From: Vibrio panuliri
Lineage (GTDB): Bacteria; Pseudomonadota; Gammaproteobacteria; Enterobacterales; Vibrionaceae
Direction of reading: 5' to 3'
NCBI RefSeq assembly: GCF_009938205.1
Contig: NZ_AP019654.1
Location: 1,116,001 to 1,180,000, forward strand
DNA length: 64,000 nucleotides
Position 1 is the stretch's first letter. Every line of letters starts with the position of its first letter. The position numbers and the translations under genes are program-made. Of this stretch, positions 54,003 to 62,523 are shown in pieces. The notes below the pieces were generated by a model that was not told the DNA's origin, ran no database searches, and saw nothing but the letters and a program-made list of their open reading frames with translations.

Positions 54003-54676
54003 GATTCAATCTCTAAGCGAAAGCCAATTTTAGGCACAGTCATTAGCAGTGGTTGTTCAAAGGGTTTATCGAGTTGGGTTCTTAACTGATAAATGTGGCT
54101 ACGGAGCACGTCGTTGTTGGCGTCTGACTCATCCCATAGCTTTTCCGCAATCTCTTGGCGAGTGACAACTTCCGGCGCACGTAGGCATAGCATTTCGAGG
54201 ATGGTGTAGGTTGTTGGGTTTAATGCCAATGGTTTCTCTGCGCGATAGGCTTTGCGCGTCTTCTGATCAATCGTGATGGGACCTACGGTCAGTTTTGTTG
54301 CTGCAATTTTGCCACGGTAGCGGCGAATGAGTGCGTGCATTCTCGCTTCGAGAATTTCAAGATCAAACGGCTTAGTCAAATAGTCGTCCGCGCCATGTTC
54401 AAAACCCGCCAGCATATCCTCGCGGTTGTCTAGCGCAGTCAACATCAGCACCGGTGTTGTGTTGCCAGCATCTCGTAGTTTATTGCAAACGGTTAGACCG
54501 TCCATTCTGGGTAGCATTAGGTCAAGAATGATCATATCAAACTTACCTTCCAATGCGAGTTGTAGACCGAGTTCGCCGTTGTCGGCGTAATCCAGTTCCA
54601 TGTCTAAGCATTCAAAATAATCAAACAGGATCCCCGCGACTTCGCGATTGTCTTCAACTAACAATATTTTATGCAT
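53999..54676 (-). CDS. OmpR-family response regulator
   Basis: About 225 aa. The receiver has the acidic pair ED, the phospho-acceptor in MIILDLMLPRMDG (about residue 51) and a KPF loop. The C-terminal winged helix (LNPTTYTILEMLCLRAPEVVTRQEI) binds DNA. ATG 54676 (HKILLVEDN) is preferred to TTG 54691. It is the first gene of the pair, and its promoter lies in the 188-base divergent gap with the glycosyltransferase operon. Confidence 0.92.
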   Translation of the reverse strand: MHKILLVEDNREVAGILFDYFECLDMELDYADNGELGLQLALEGKFDMIILDLMLPRMDGLTVCNKLRDAGNTTPVLMLTALDNREDMLAGFEHGADDYLTKPFDLEILEARMHALIRRYRGKIAATKLTVGPITIDQKTRKAYRAEKPLALNPTTYTILEMLCLRAPEVVTRQEIAEKLWDESDANNDVLRSHIYQLRTQLDKPFEQPLLMTVPKIGFRLEIES

Positions 54677-54864
54677 TCTTCTACCAACCAAGTCATTCTT
54701 GCTGAACCAAGCACCTTGAAGTTACTCGAGTATATAACACCAAAACTGATGTGAAAAAAACGTCGATAACATTCTTTCCACGCCCGCCAACGTAGAGTTG
54801 CCCCAACAACGCGCAAAGCTCTCTGGCTTTGGCGCATTTATTCAGAGTTAATGGTGGCGGTATT

Positions 54865-55869
54865 ATGGACTTAATCTCAATCACTCAACAACGTTATGAC
54901 TCGGCAATTACTTTGTCTGTCATCGTGCCGTATTTTAACGAAGTGGATGTGTTACCACAGTTGCACGCACGATTGACGGCAGTGTTGGATGCGATGCCAG
55001 AGCGATGTGAAATCATCTATGTTAACGATGGTAGTGATGACACGAGTTTGCAAGTTGTGGAAGGCTTCCGCTCAACCAGCAGTATTGTTCGTAGTGTTTC
55101 ACTGAGTCGCAACTTTGGTAAGGAGTCGGCGATGAGCGCCGGGCTGGAATATAGCCGTGGTAAGGCCGTGGTGATTATTGATGCTGATCTGCAAGATCCG
55201 CCGGAGTTGATCCCGCAGATGATGGCGAAGTGGAGAGAAGGCTTTGATGTGGTTAACATGCAGCGACGTGAGCGCCACGGTGAAACATGGTTTAAACGCC
55301 AGTCCGCAGCGATGTTTTATCGTTTACTCAATGGGTTAACTAAGTCGGCTATTCCTGAAAATGTTGGGGACTTTCGCCTTCTAAGTCGACGGGTGGTTGA
55401 ACATATCAATCGTATGCCTGAGCGTAACCGATATATGAAAGGAATTTTCGCCTGGCCGGGTTTTCACCAGTACACGATGCAGTTTGACCGTGATGCTCGT
55501 TTTTGTGGTGAAACTAAGTGGAACTACTTCAAACTGTTCGGTCTCGCCGTCGATGGTATTACCTCATTTTCCATTCGCCCCTTGCGCCTCGCCACTTTCT
55601 TTGGCGCATTGATTGCCAGTGGCGCTTTTGTTTATGGCGTGGTGATCATAGCCCAAACGTTATTGTGGGGTAACGATGTGACCGGGTATCCGTCAATGAT
55701 GGTGGTGTTACTTGCGCTTGGTGGGATTCAACTGCTCTCTATTGGTGTACTCGGTGAGTATATTGGGCGGATTTTTATTGAGTCGAAACAGCGACCTCTG
55801 TTCTTAGTCGATTCTGTCAAAGAAAAGCCAGCCGTTATGATCTTTAACACCATGGAGAAACGCGCGTGA
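54865..55869 (+). CDS. Polyprenyl-phosphate glycosyltransferase (GT2, ArnC/GtrB-like)
   Basis: 334 aa. GT-A domain with SVIVPYFNEVDVLPQL, VNDGSDDTS, SRNFGKESAMSAGL and DADLQDPPELI, then two C-terminal membrane helices. Such enzymes load a sugar onto undecaprenyl phosphate. The natural start is ATG 54865; an upstream TTG at 54829 is less likely. It overlaps the next gene by 4 bases (GTGA). Confidence 0.88.
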   Translation: MDLISITQQRYDSAITLSVIVPYFNEVDVLPQLHARLTAVLDAMPERCEIIYVNDGSDDTSLQVVEGFRSTSSIVRSVSLSRNFGKESAMSAGLEYSRGKAVVIIDADLQDPPELIPQMMAKWREGFDVVNMQRRERHGETWFKRQSAAMFYRLLNGLTKSAIPENVGDFRLLSRRVVEHINRMPERNRYMKGIFAWPGFHQYTMQFDRDARFCGETKWNYFKLFGLAVDGITSFSIRPLRLATFFGALIASGAFVYGVVIIAQTLLWGNDVTGYPSMMVVLLALGGIQLLSIGVLGEYIGRIFIESKQRPLFLVDSVKEKPAVMIFNTMEKRA

Positions 55870-57278
55870 GTTTTAACCGTGTACATTTGTGGGCGATTCT
55901 CGGCTCGGTGCTGCTTATTCGCTTAATCTCTCTTGGCGCCTATCCACTGATGGACACAACAGAGGCTCGTTACGGTGAGATGGCAAGAATCATGACCGAA
56001 ACGGGCAACTGGTTGACTCCTCAGTTTGATTATGGCGTGCCTTTTTGGGGCAAACCGCCGCTCTTTACTTGGATGAGTGCTAGTGGCATTGAATTGTTTG
56101 GAACCAATGAGTTCGCGGTTCGATTCCCACATTGGCTTGCCGGCGTACTGGTACTGGTGCTGATGGTGACCTTCGCTCGTAAACTGGGCTTTAGCGGCTT
56201 GCTGACTGCTGTGGTGTTGGCAACATGCGCGATCTTTGCCATTTCAGCAGGAGCGGTGATGACCGATATGGCGCTCACATTGGGGATGTCGCTTGCGATG
56301 GTTGGTTTTTATCGCTGCTGGCTAGGAAGCCGAGTGTGGGGTTATCTCGGTTTTGTCGGTCTAGCGATAGGGTTGTTGGCAAAAGGCCCCTTGGTGGTGG
56401 TTTTGATGGGGATTGCTATCGTGCCGTGGCTTATTCTCCAGCATGGCTTAATCGGCGGCTTTAAAGTGCTGTGGCAACGTTTTCCTATTTTACTTGGTGG
56501 CAGTTTAATGCTTGCTATCGCCCTGCCTTGGTACGTGATGGCAGAACGTGCGACGCCAGGATTTCTCGACTATTTTATTGTTGGCGAACATTTTAAGCGT
56601 TTTTTGGTTAGTGGTTGGCAAGGCGATCTTTACGGCACCGCCCATGATGAACCGCGCGGCACAATTTGGCTGTTCTGGCTCTACTCAGCGGCGCCTTGGT
56701 CGCTAGTGCTGCCGATTTTGCTGTGGAAAAAACGTCACTTGTTATCCATCGTTGCGTCGCAGCAAAAGGGAATCGTCAGTTTTCTTCTTTGCTGGATGGT
56801 ATCGCCGCTACTGCTGTTTACTCTTTCAGGCAACATTTTACCTGCTTACGTGTTGCCAGGCGCGCCCGCAATTGGTTTGCTGATTGCGATTTTGGTTTCT
56901 GATGTCAAAGATGATCCGAAATGGTTCAAGCTATGCGCTGGTGTCATTCCAGTGTTGTTGGTGGTTGCTGTGATTGTGATTAACTTGTGGGTTGGCAATA
57001 AAAAAAGTGACAAGGTGATTTTTGCCAAAGTGGATCTGAGTGTACCGACGTTTTATGTTGGTCAAAGGCCGTTTTCTGGACAGTTTTACAGTCAAGGTAA
57101 AGCGAGCAAGTTAGAAGTCAACGCCGCTCCGCTAACAATGCCACGTTTTCAACTGATTGGTAAAAAAGATCAAGTTGGTGAAGTGGTGCAAAACCAAGCA
57201 CTAAACTGTGTGGTGGAATTTACCGCGAGTAGCGAACGTACTTTATATCGCTGTAGCCCTTCTTCTTTGGTGCAATGA
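55866..57278 (+). CDS. ArnT-like glycosyltransferase (GT39 family)
   Basis: 470 aa with many membrane helices. The periplasmic loop MDTTEARYGEMARIM and the VPFWGKPPLFTW segment match the ArnT/PMT superfamily, which moves a sugar from a polyprenyl carrier to a lipid or protein acceptor at the periplasmic face. It starts at GTG 55866 and overlaps the neighbours by 4 bases each side. The likely acceptor is lipid A or another envelope lipid. Confidence 0.88.
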   Translation: MSFNRVHLWAILGSVLLIRLISLGAYPLMDTTEARYGEMARIMTETGNWLTPQFDYGVPFWGKPPLFTWMSASGIELFGTNEFAVRFPHWLAGVLVLVLMVTFARKLGFSGLLTAVVLATCAIFAISAGAVMTDMALTLGMSLAMVGFYRCWLGSRVWGYLGFVGLAIGLLAKGPLVVVLMGIAIVPWLILQHGLIGGFKVLWQRFPILLGGSLMLAIALPWYVMAERATPGFLDYFIVGEHFKRFLVSGWQGDLYGTAHDEPRGTIWLFWLYSAAPWSLVLPILLWKKRHLLSIVASQQKGIVSFLLCWMVSPLLLFTLSGNILPAYVLPGAPAIGLLIAILVSDVKDDPKWFKLCAGVIPVLLVVAVIVINLWVGNKKSDKVIFAKVDLSVPTFYVGQRPFSGQFYSQGKASKLEVNAAPLTMPRFQLIGKKDQVGEVVQNQALNCVVEFTASSERTLYRCSPSSLVQ

Positions 57279-57712
57279 TGAAGTCGTGGTTAGACAATAA
57301 GTTGGTTAAGTTTGCTCTGGTTGGTGGTGTCGGTTTTGTTGCCGACACCTTGGTTTTTGCGATCAGCTTTAAGCTACTACTCATGCCGATTTTATCAGCT
57401 CGTCTCGTGGCATTTGTCTGCGCCGCCACTGTGACTTGGCTTGGCAACCGTCTATTTACCTTTTGCACCAGTAGCCAGATTGAACTCTGGTCGTTTTGGG
57501 GCACGTTAAAGCAATGGGGTAAGTTTATGTTGAGTGCGAGTCTCTCGGCGATACCGAATTTGTTGCTGTTTAAAGCCATCATCATACTGTTTGGTAGTGA
57601 GGGTTTTGTTCCATTTGCCGCGTTAGTCGCCGGTATCTTAGTCGGTATGTTCAGTAACTTTCTCTTAAGTAGCCGCTGGGTGTTTCAACCCAGCCAAGAC
57701 AAGAGCACCTAG
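57275..57712 (+). CDS. GtrA-family membrane protein
   Basis: 145 aa with four hydrophobic helices and the GtrA signature FALVGGVGFVADTLVFAI and ATVTWLGNRLFTF. GtrA-type proteins are thought to flip polyprenyl-linked sugars. It completes a three-gene unit: carrier loading (GT2), flipping (GtrA) and transfer (GT39). Confidence 0.88.
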   Translation: MMKSWLDNKLVKFALVGGVGFVADTLVFAISFKLLLMPILSARLVAFVCAATVTWLGNRLFTFCTSSQIELWSFWGTLKQWGKFMLSASLSAIPNLLLFKAIIILFGSEGFVPFAALVAGILVGMFSNFLLSSRWVFQPSQDKST

Positions 57713-57730
57713 GCGCAACAAATTCACCAA

Positions 57731-57763
57731 TAAAAAAAGCCCAGTACAATTGTGTGCTGGGCT
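57731..57763 (-). terminator. Hairpin oriented as a terminator for the - strand
   Basis: AGCCCAGTACA pairs with TGTGCTGGGCT around a short loop. The A-tract lies on the 5' side of the + strand, so the U-tract follows the hairpin only for transcription on the - strand. For the gtrA transcript it is a hairpin without a T tail. Confidence 0.7.
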
Positions 57764-58041
57764 GATACAAACAAAAATTAGGAGTTAATTAGGAAAAAGC
57801 AGCGTAAATAAAACAGTCAGTAAGGAAACAGTTTGACGGCCTGTAAAACTATCAATATCAATGTTCTGTTATCTACACTTAGTAAGACCCAGCTTTTCAT
57901 ATTCAGTTCCCAAAAATATTTTATTTTTTTTATTTTCTTTCTTTTCATTTGGTTAGCTGTATTTCTTCGCTTGTTAAGCAATGAGAGCGTGAAAATGTGA
58001 TGTTAATTGGTTGTTAATGATGTTTGCTGCCTGTATATTTT

Positions 58042-58055
58042 CAAACAAGTGTTTA
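58042..58055. promoter_or_regulatory. PsrA-type operator upstream of the TetR gene
   Basis: CAAAC-AAGT-GTTTA within TTCAAACAAGTGTTTAA is a near-perfect palindrome fitting the PsrA consensus of the form (C/G)AAAC(N2-4)GTTT(C/G). It ends 15 bases before the psrA start codon, a good position for autorepression. Confidence 0.6.
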
Positions 58056-58070
58056 ATACGAGTGATTGAA

Positions 58071-58697
58071 ATGGCTGCGAAGCATAAGACGAAAGAGAAA
58101 ATTTTGGATGTTGCTGAGGCTCTGTTTGCCGAGCATGGTTTTAATGATACTTCGCTAAGAACCATTACCAGTAAAGCAGGCGTGAACCTAGCGTCCGTCA
58201 ACTATCATTTCGGCGATAAGAAAACCTTGGTCAGAGCGGTGTTAAATCGCTATCTCGAAGCGTTTATGCCGGCAGTCTCTGATGCTCTGATTACCCTGAA
58301 CTTAAACACTGATTTTACGATGAAACAGGTGTTTGAAGCGTTGCGAGAGCCTCTAATGTCATTAAATGATGTCCATCCGAATGGTACCAGCCGATTTATG
58401 TTGCTGATTGGACGAGGCTATACCGATGTACAAGGCCACTTACGTTGGTTTATCACCACGCGTTACCAAGACTCGCTTAGCCTGTTTGTCGAATCGGTGT
58501 TGAAAGCCAACCCCAACCTCTCGCGAGAAGAGGTGTTTTGGCGACTGCACTTTACGTTAGGCACTTGCGTTTTCACTATGGCTTCCAGTCAGGCGTTGTC
58601 AGAAATCGCCCATAACGATTATGGCAAAAAAGTTGATGCCAAATGTGTACTTGATCAATTGATTCCCTACCTTGCTGCTGGGGTTTCAGCAGAATAG
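58071..58697 (+). CDS. psrA: TetR-family fatty-acid regulator PsrA
   Basis: 208 aa. N-terminal HTH with SLRTITSKAGVNLASVNYHFGDKKTL, followed by a ligand-binding domain. PsrA senses long-chain fatty acids or acyl-CoA and controls beta-oxidation genes. The assignment rests on the HTH, on the operator at its own promoter and on its position beside fadE and fabV, the order I recall from Vibrio cholerae. ATG 58071 is chosen over an upstream start at 58011 that would overlap the operator. Confidence 0.8.
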   Translation: MAAKHKTKEKILDVAEALFAEHGFNDTSLRTITSKAGVNLASVNYHFGDKKTLVRAVLNRYLEAFMPAVSDALITLNLNTDFTMKQVFEALREPLMSLNDVHPNGTSRFMLLIGRGYTDVQGHLRWFITTRYQDSLSLFVESVLKANPNLSREEVFWRLHFTLGTCVFTMASSQALSEIAHNDYGKKVDAKCVLDQLIPYLAAGVSAE

Positions 58698-58756
58698 CCA
58701 CAGATAAAAACTATAAATTGAAACCAAGATAGAACCGTGAACAAAAGGAACTGGTT

Positions 58757-61042
58757 ATGAGCTCTCTACGAAGAAAATGGATCAGCGATCCTGCATTTAA
58801 GCTGTTTAAAAAGGTACTACCACCGCTCTCTGATACGGAAAGAGAAGCGATGGAAGCGGGGAGTGTCTGGTGGGATGGTGAGTTATTTTCTGGTCATCCA
58901 AACTTTACGACGCTGCATCAATACCCCAAACCAACATTGACCGCTGAAGAGCAGTCCTTTATGGATAATCAGCTCGAAACGTTACTGGGGATGTTGGATG
59001 ATCAAAAGATCAATAAAGAAGATCGCGATCTACCGCAAGAAGTTTGGCAGTACCTACGTAAAGAGCGTTTCTTTTCCTTGATCATTTCAAAGCACTACGG
59101 AGGCTTAGAGTTTTCTGCATTAGCGAACTCAACCATCGTCTCACGTATTGCGACACGCAGTATCAGTGCAGCGGTTTCGGTGATGGTACCCAACTCGTTA
59201 GGTCCAGGTGAGTTGTTGTCTCATTACGGCACCCAAGAGCAGAAAGATTATTGGTTGCCACGTCTGGCTAACGGCACTGATATTCCTTGCTTTGCTCTCA
59301 CAGGGCCAGAAGCGGGCTCTGATGCGGGAGGCATACCTGACGAAGGAATTGTCTGCATGGGTGAGCATCAAGGCGAGCAGGTGTTAGGTATTCGAGTTTC
59401 TTGGAACAAACGCTATATCACCTTGGCACCGGTTGCTACCGTACTCGGCTTAGCATTTAAGATGAAAGATCCGGATGGCTTGCTCGGGGATAAAGTGGAT
59501 ATTGGTATTAGTTGTGCGCTGATTCCCGCAGACCACCAAGGCGTTGAGATTGGTGAACGGCATGACCCTCTTGGTCTGGCGTTTATGAATGGTCCGACTC
59601 GTGGTCAAGATGTTTTTATTCCGATGGACTGGCTAATTGGTGGGCAAGAGTATGCAGGCAAAGGCTGGCCCATGTTGGTGGAGTGCTTGTCTGCAGGGCG
59701 GGGGATTTCGTTACCTGCTCTTGGCACTGCGATTGGTCACTTAACATCACGTACCACAGGGGCATATGCCTATGTGCGTAAGCAGTTTGGGATGTCGATT
59801 GGTAAATTTGAAGGGGTAGCGGAAGCCATGGGGCGTATTGGTGGCTTGACCTACTTGTTAGAGGCAACCCGTACCTTAACGACCACTTCTTTGGATATGA
59901 AAGAGAAGCCTGGGATCGTGACAGCCATTGCTAAGTATCATATGACCGAAATGGCGCGCACCATTCTTAACGATTCGATGGACATCCACGCAGGTCGTGC
60001 GATCCAAGATGGCCCAATGAACTACTTGGCGAAACATTACCTCGGTATTCCAGTGGCAATTACGGTGGAAGGGGCCAATATTCTTACCCGCAATTTGATG
60101 ATTTTTGGTCAAGGTGCCACGCGTTGTCATCCTTATGTGTTGCAAGAGATGGAGGCGGCTGCTAATCCAAATCATGATGAGGCGGCGGCAGAGTTCGATA
60201 AGTTGCTGTTTAAGCATATCGGTCACGCAACTAAGAACACGCTGGGTGCATTTGGAGCTGCCTTGACGGGCTCACGCTTTATTAAGGCGAATATGAGTGG
60301 TGCAACACAAGGTTATTACCGAGATTTGACTCGCATCAGTCGAGCGCTTGCGGTGAGTGCCGATTTCGCCATGCTGACTTTAGGTGGCGAGTTAAAACGT
60401 AAAGAGATGATCTCTGCTCGTTTAGGTGATGGCTTAGCCTACCTATATATGGCTTCAGCGGCATTGAAGAAATATGAAGATGATGGTCGCCAACAAGAAG
60501 ATCTTAATTATGTCCATTATGCAGTTCAGCACTGTTTGTACCATGCTGCTCAGTCACTACAAGAAGCCTTTAACAACTATCCACAGAAAGGGGTAGGTCG
60601 ACTACTCAAAGGGTTGGTCTTCCCGCTGGGCAATCACTTTAAGAAACCGAGTGATGAGTTATCCGTGAAATTGGCAGAGAGCCTAATGACACCGGGGGCG
60701 CATCGCGACCGCTTAACGCACCTTTGTTATATTGGCGACAAAGCGGATGATAGCGTTGGTTTAATGGAGAATGCATTCCTAGCGATGTACAGCGTGCAAG
60801 GTATTGAGCGCAAGCTTTATCGCGCCGCGAAAGAGGGCAAAGTGGCGCGTAAAGGAGTGCTGACTGAACGATTAGCTCAGGCCAAAGCCGCAGGCGTACT
60901 TACCGAGCAAGAGATAGAGCAAGTCCTTGCTGCAGACAAGTTGCGTTATCAGGCGATTCAAGTTGACCACTTTAGTCATGACTTTTCTGAAGTGAGAACG
61001 CATTCTCAGCAGCAGAAACCTAAGCTTAATAGCGTGGCTTAA
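58757..61042 (+). CDS. fadE: Acyl-CoA dehydrogenase FadE
   Basis: 761-aa flavoenzyme for the first step of beta-oxidation. The acyl-CoA dehydrogenase signatures FALTGPEAGSDAG and a catalytic-base region (EGANILTRNLMIFGQGA) match the large FadE subfamily. AAGGA precedes ATG 58757. It lies 59 bases after psrA and ends in a strong terminator. Slightly shorter than E. coli FadE. Confidence 0.93.
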   Translation: MSSLRRKWISDPAFKLFKKVLPPLSDTEREAMEAGSVWWDGELFSGHPNFTTLHQYPKPTLTAEEQSFMDNQLETLLGMLDDQKINKEDRDLPQEVWQYLRKERFFSLIISKHYGGLEFSALANSTIVSRIATRSISAAVSVMVPNSLGPGELLSHYGTQEQKDYWLPRLANGTDIPCFALTGPEAGSDAGGIPDEGIVCMGEHQGEQVLGIRVSWNKRYITLAPVATVLGLAFKMKDPDGLLGDKVDIGISCALIPADHQGVEIGERHDPLGLAFMNGPTRGQDVFIPMDWLIGGQEYAGKGWPMLVECLSAGRGISLPALGTAIGHLTSRTTGAYAYVRKQFGMSIGKFEGVAEAMGRIGGLTYLLEATRTLTTTSLDMKEKPGIVTAIAKYHMTEMARTILNDSMDIHAGRAIQDGPMNYLAKHYLGIPVAITVEGANILTRNLMIFGQGATRCHPYVLQEMEAAANPNHDEAAAEFDKLLFKHIGHATKNTLGAFGAALTGSRFIKANMSGATQGYYRDLTRISRALAVSADFAMLTLGGELKRKEMISARLGDGLAYLYMASAALKKYEDDGRQQEDLNYVHYAVQHCLYHAAQSLQEAFNNYPQKGVGRLLKGLVFPLGNHFKKPSDELSVKLAESLMTPGAHRDRLTHLCYIGDKADDSVGLMENAFLAMYSVQGIERKLYRAAKEGKVARKGVLTERLAQAKAAGVLTEQEIEQVLAADKLRYQAIQVDHFSHDFSEVRTHSQQQKPKLNSVA

Positions 61043-61060
61043 TAACTATTCAAGTACCTC

Positions 61061-61085
61061 AAGGCACCCAGTAGGGTGCCTTTTT
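61061..61085 (+). terminator. Terminator of fadE
   Basis: Stem AAGGCACCC / GGGTGCCTT with an AGTA loop and a T tail, 19 bases after the fadE stop. Confidence 0.93.
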
Positions 61086-61228
61086 GTGTTTGCTAAACTC
61101 TTATTAGTGCCTCGTTTTTGCTTGAAACAGCTCCAACCACTTACATTTAGCGGCTAATTTGCAAGAAATTTGGTGAGATTTGGCGATGAAACTTTTATCC
61201 TAGCCAAGTTTTTTAAAGGAAGTTGAAT

Positions 61229-62431
61229 ATGATCATCAAACCTAGAATTCGTGGATTTATCTGTACCACAACACATCCAGTGGGTTGTGAAGCTAACGTA
61301 AAAGAACAAATTGCTTACACCAAAGCGCAAGGTCCAATTAAAAACGCACCGAAACGCGTACTAGTTATTGGTTCTTCAAGTGGCTACGGTTTATCTTCTC
61401 GTATCGCAGCTGCGTTTGGCGGCGGTGCATCAACCATTGGTGTTTTCTTTGAAAAAGAAGGCACTGAGAAGAAGCCAGGTACTGCAGGTTTCTACAACGC
61501 CGCAGCATTTGACAAGCTAGCGAGCGAAGCGGGTCTGTATGCAAAAAGCCTAAATGGCGATGCTTTCTCTAATGAAGCAAAACAGAAAACAATCGATCTG
61601 ATCAAGCAAGATCTTGGTCAGATTGATATGGTGGTTTACTCATTGGCATCGCCAGTACGTAAATTGCCAGAGAGTGGCGAGCTAATTCGCTCGGCGCTAA
61701 AACCAATTGGTCAAACCTACACATCAACAGCGGTAGACACAAACAAAGACGTGATTATCGAAGCCAGTGTTGAGCCAGCAACAGAGCAAGAGATCAAAGA
61801 TACTGTTACTGTGATGGGCGGTGAAGATTGGGAACTTTGGGTTAACGCTTTAGCTGAAGCTGGCGTACTTGCGGATGGCTGTAAAACAGTCGCGTACAGC
61901 TACATCGGTACTGAGCTAACTTGGCCAATCTACTGGGATGGTGCGTTGGGCAAAGCGAAGATGGATTTAGATCGCGCTGCGACAGCATTGAATACTAAGC
62001 TAGCGGAGAAGGGCGGCAGCGCAAACGTTGCAGTACTGAAATCTGTTGTGACACAAGCAAGTTCAGCGATCCCTGTTATGCCGCTTTACATTGCGATGGT
62101 ATTTAAGAAAATGCGCGAAGAAGGCGTACATGAAGGCTGTATGGAACAGATCTTCCGTATGTTTAGTCAGCGTCTTTACAAAGAAGATGGCACGGCGGCA
62201 GAAGTGGACGACCATAACCGTCTACGCCTCGATGACTGGGAACTGCGTGAGGACATTCAGCAACACTGTCGCGAACTATGGCCGCAAATTACCAGCGAAA
62301 ATCTAAAAGAGCTCACTGATTACGTAGAGTACAAAGAAGAGTTCTTGAAGCTGTTTGGCTTTGGTGTTGACGGTGTGGACTACGAAGCGGATGTAAATAC
62401 TGCAGTTGACGCTGGATTTATCAACATCTAA
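61229..62431 (+). CDS. fabV: Enoyl-ACP reductase FabV
   Basis: 400-aa NADH-dependent trans-2-enoyl-ACP (CoA) reductase of the last elongation step in fatty-acid synthesis; this FabV type was first described in Vibrio cholerae and is triclosan-insensitive. The NADH loop [15 protein letters not shown] and the catalytic Tyr-x8-Lys ([10 protein letters not shown]) are intact. ATG 61229 is preferred, with AAGGAAG 7 bases upstream; a TTG at 61223 is rejected. Own terminator follows. Confidence 0.95.
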   Translation: MIIKPRIRGFICTTTHPVGCEANVKEQIAYTKAQGPIKNAPKRVLVIGSSSGYGLSSRIAAAFGGGASTIGVFFEKEGTEKKPGTAGFYNAAAFDKLASEAGLYAKSLNGDAFSNEAKQKTIDLIKQDLGQIDMVVYSLASPVRKLPESGELIRSALKPIGQTYTSTAVDTNKDVIIEASVEPATEQEIKDTVTVMGGEDWELWVNALAEAGVLADGCKTVAYSYIGTELTWPIYWDGALGKAKMDLDRAATALNTKLAEKGGSANVAVLKSVVTQASSAIPVMPLYIAMVFKKMREEGVHEGCMEQIFRMFSQRLYKEDGTAAEVDDHNRLRLDDWELREDIQQHCRELWPQITSENLKELTDYVEYKEEFLKLFGFGVDGVDYEADVNTAVDAGFINI

Positions 62432-62471
62432 TCCCGCCTAGTATCACAGATAGCGATACTGAGTGAATAAT

Positions 62472-62497
62472 AAAACGGAGCTAATAAGCTCCGTTTT
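62472..62497 (+). terminator. Terminator of fabV
   Basis: Stem AAAACGGAGCT / AGCTCCGTTTT with an AATA loop. A- and T-rich ends make it usable in both directions, so it may also serve the convergent RTX gene. Confidence 0.92.
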
Positions 62498-62523
62498 CTA
62501 TTTTGGCTGCTTAGAAAATGTGG

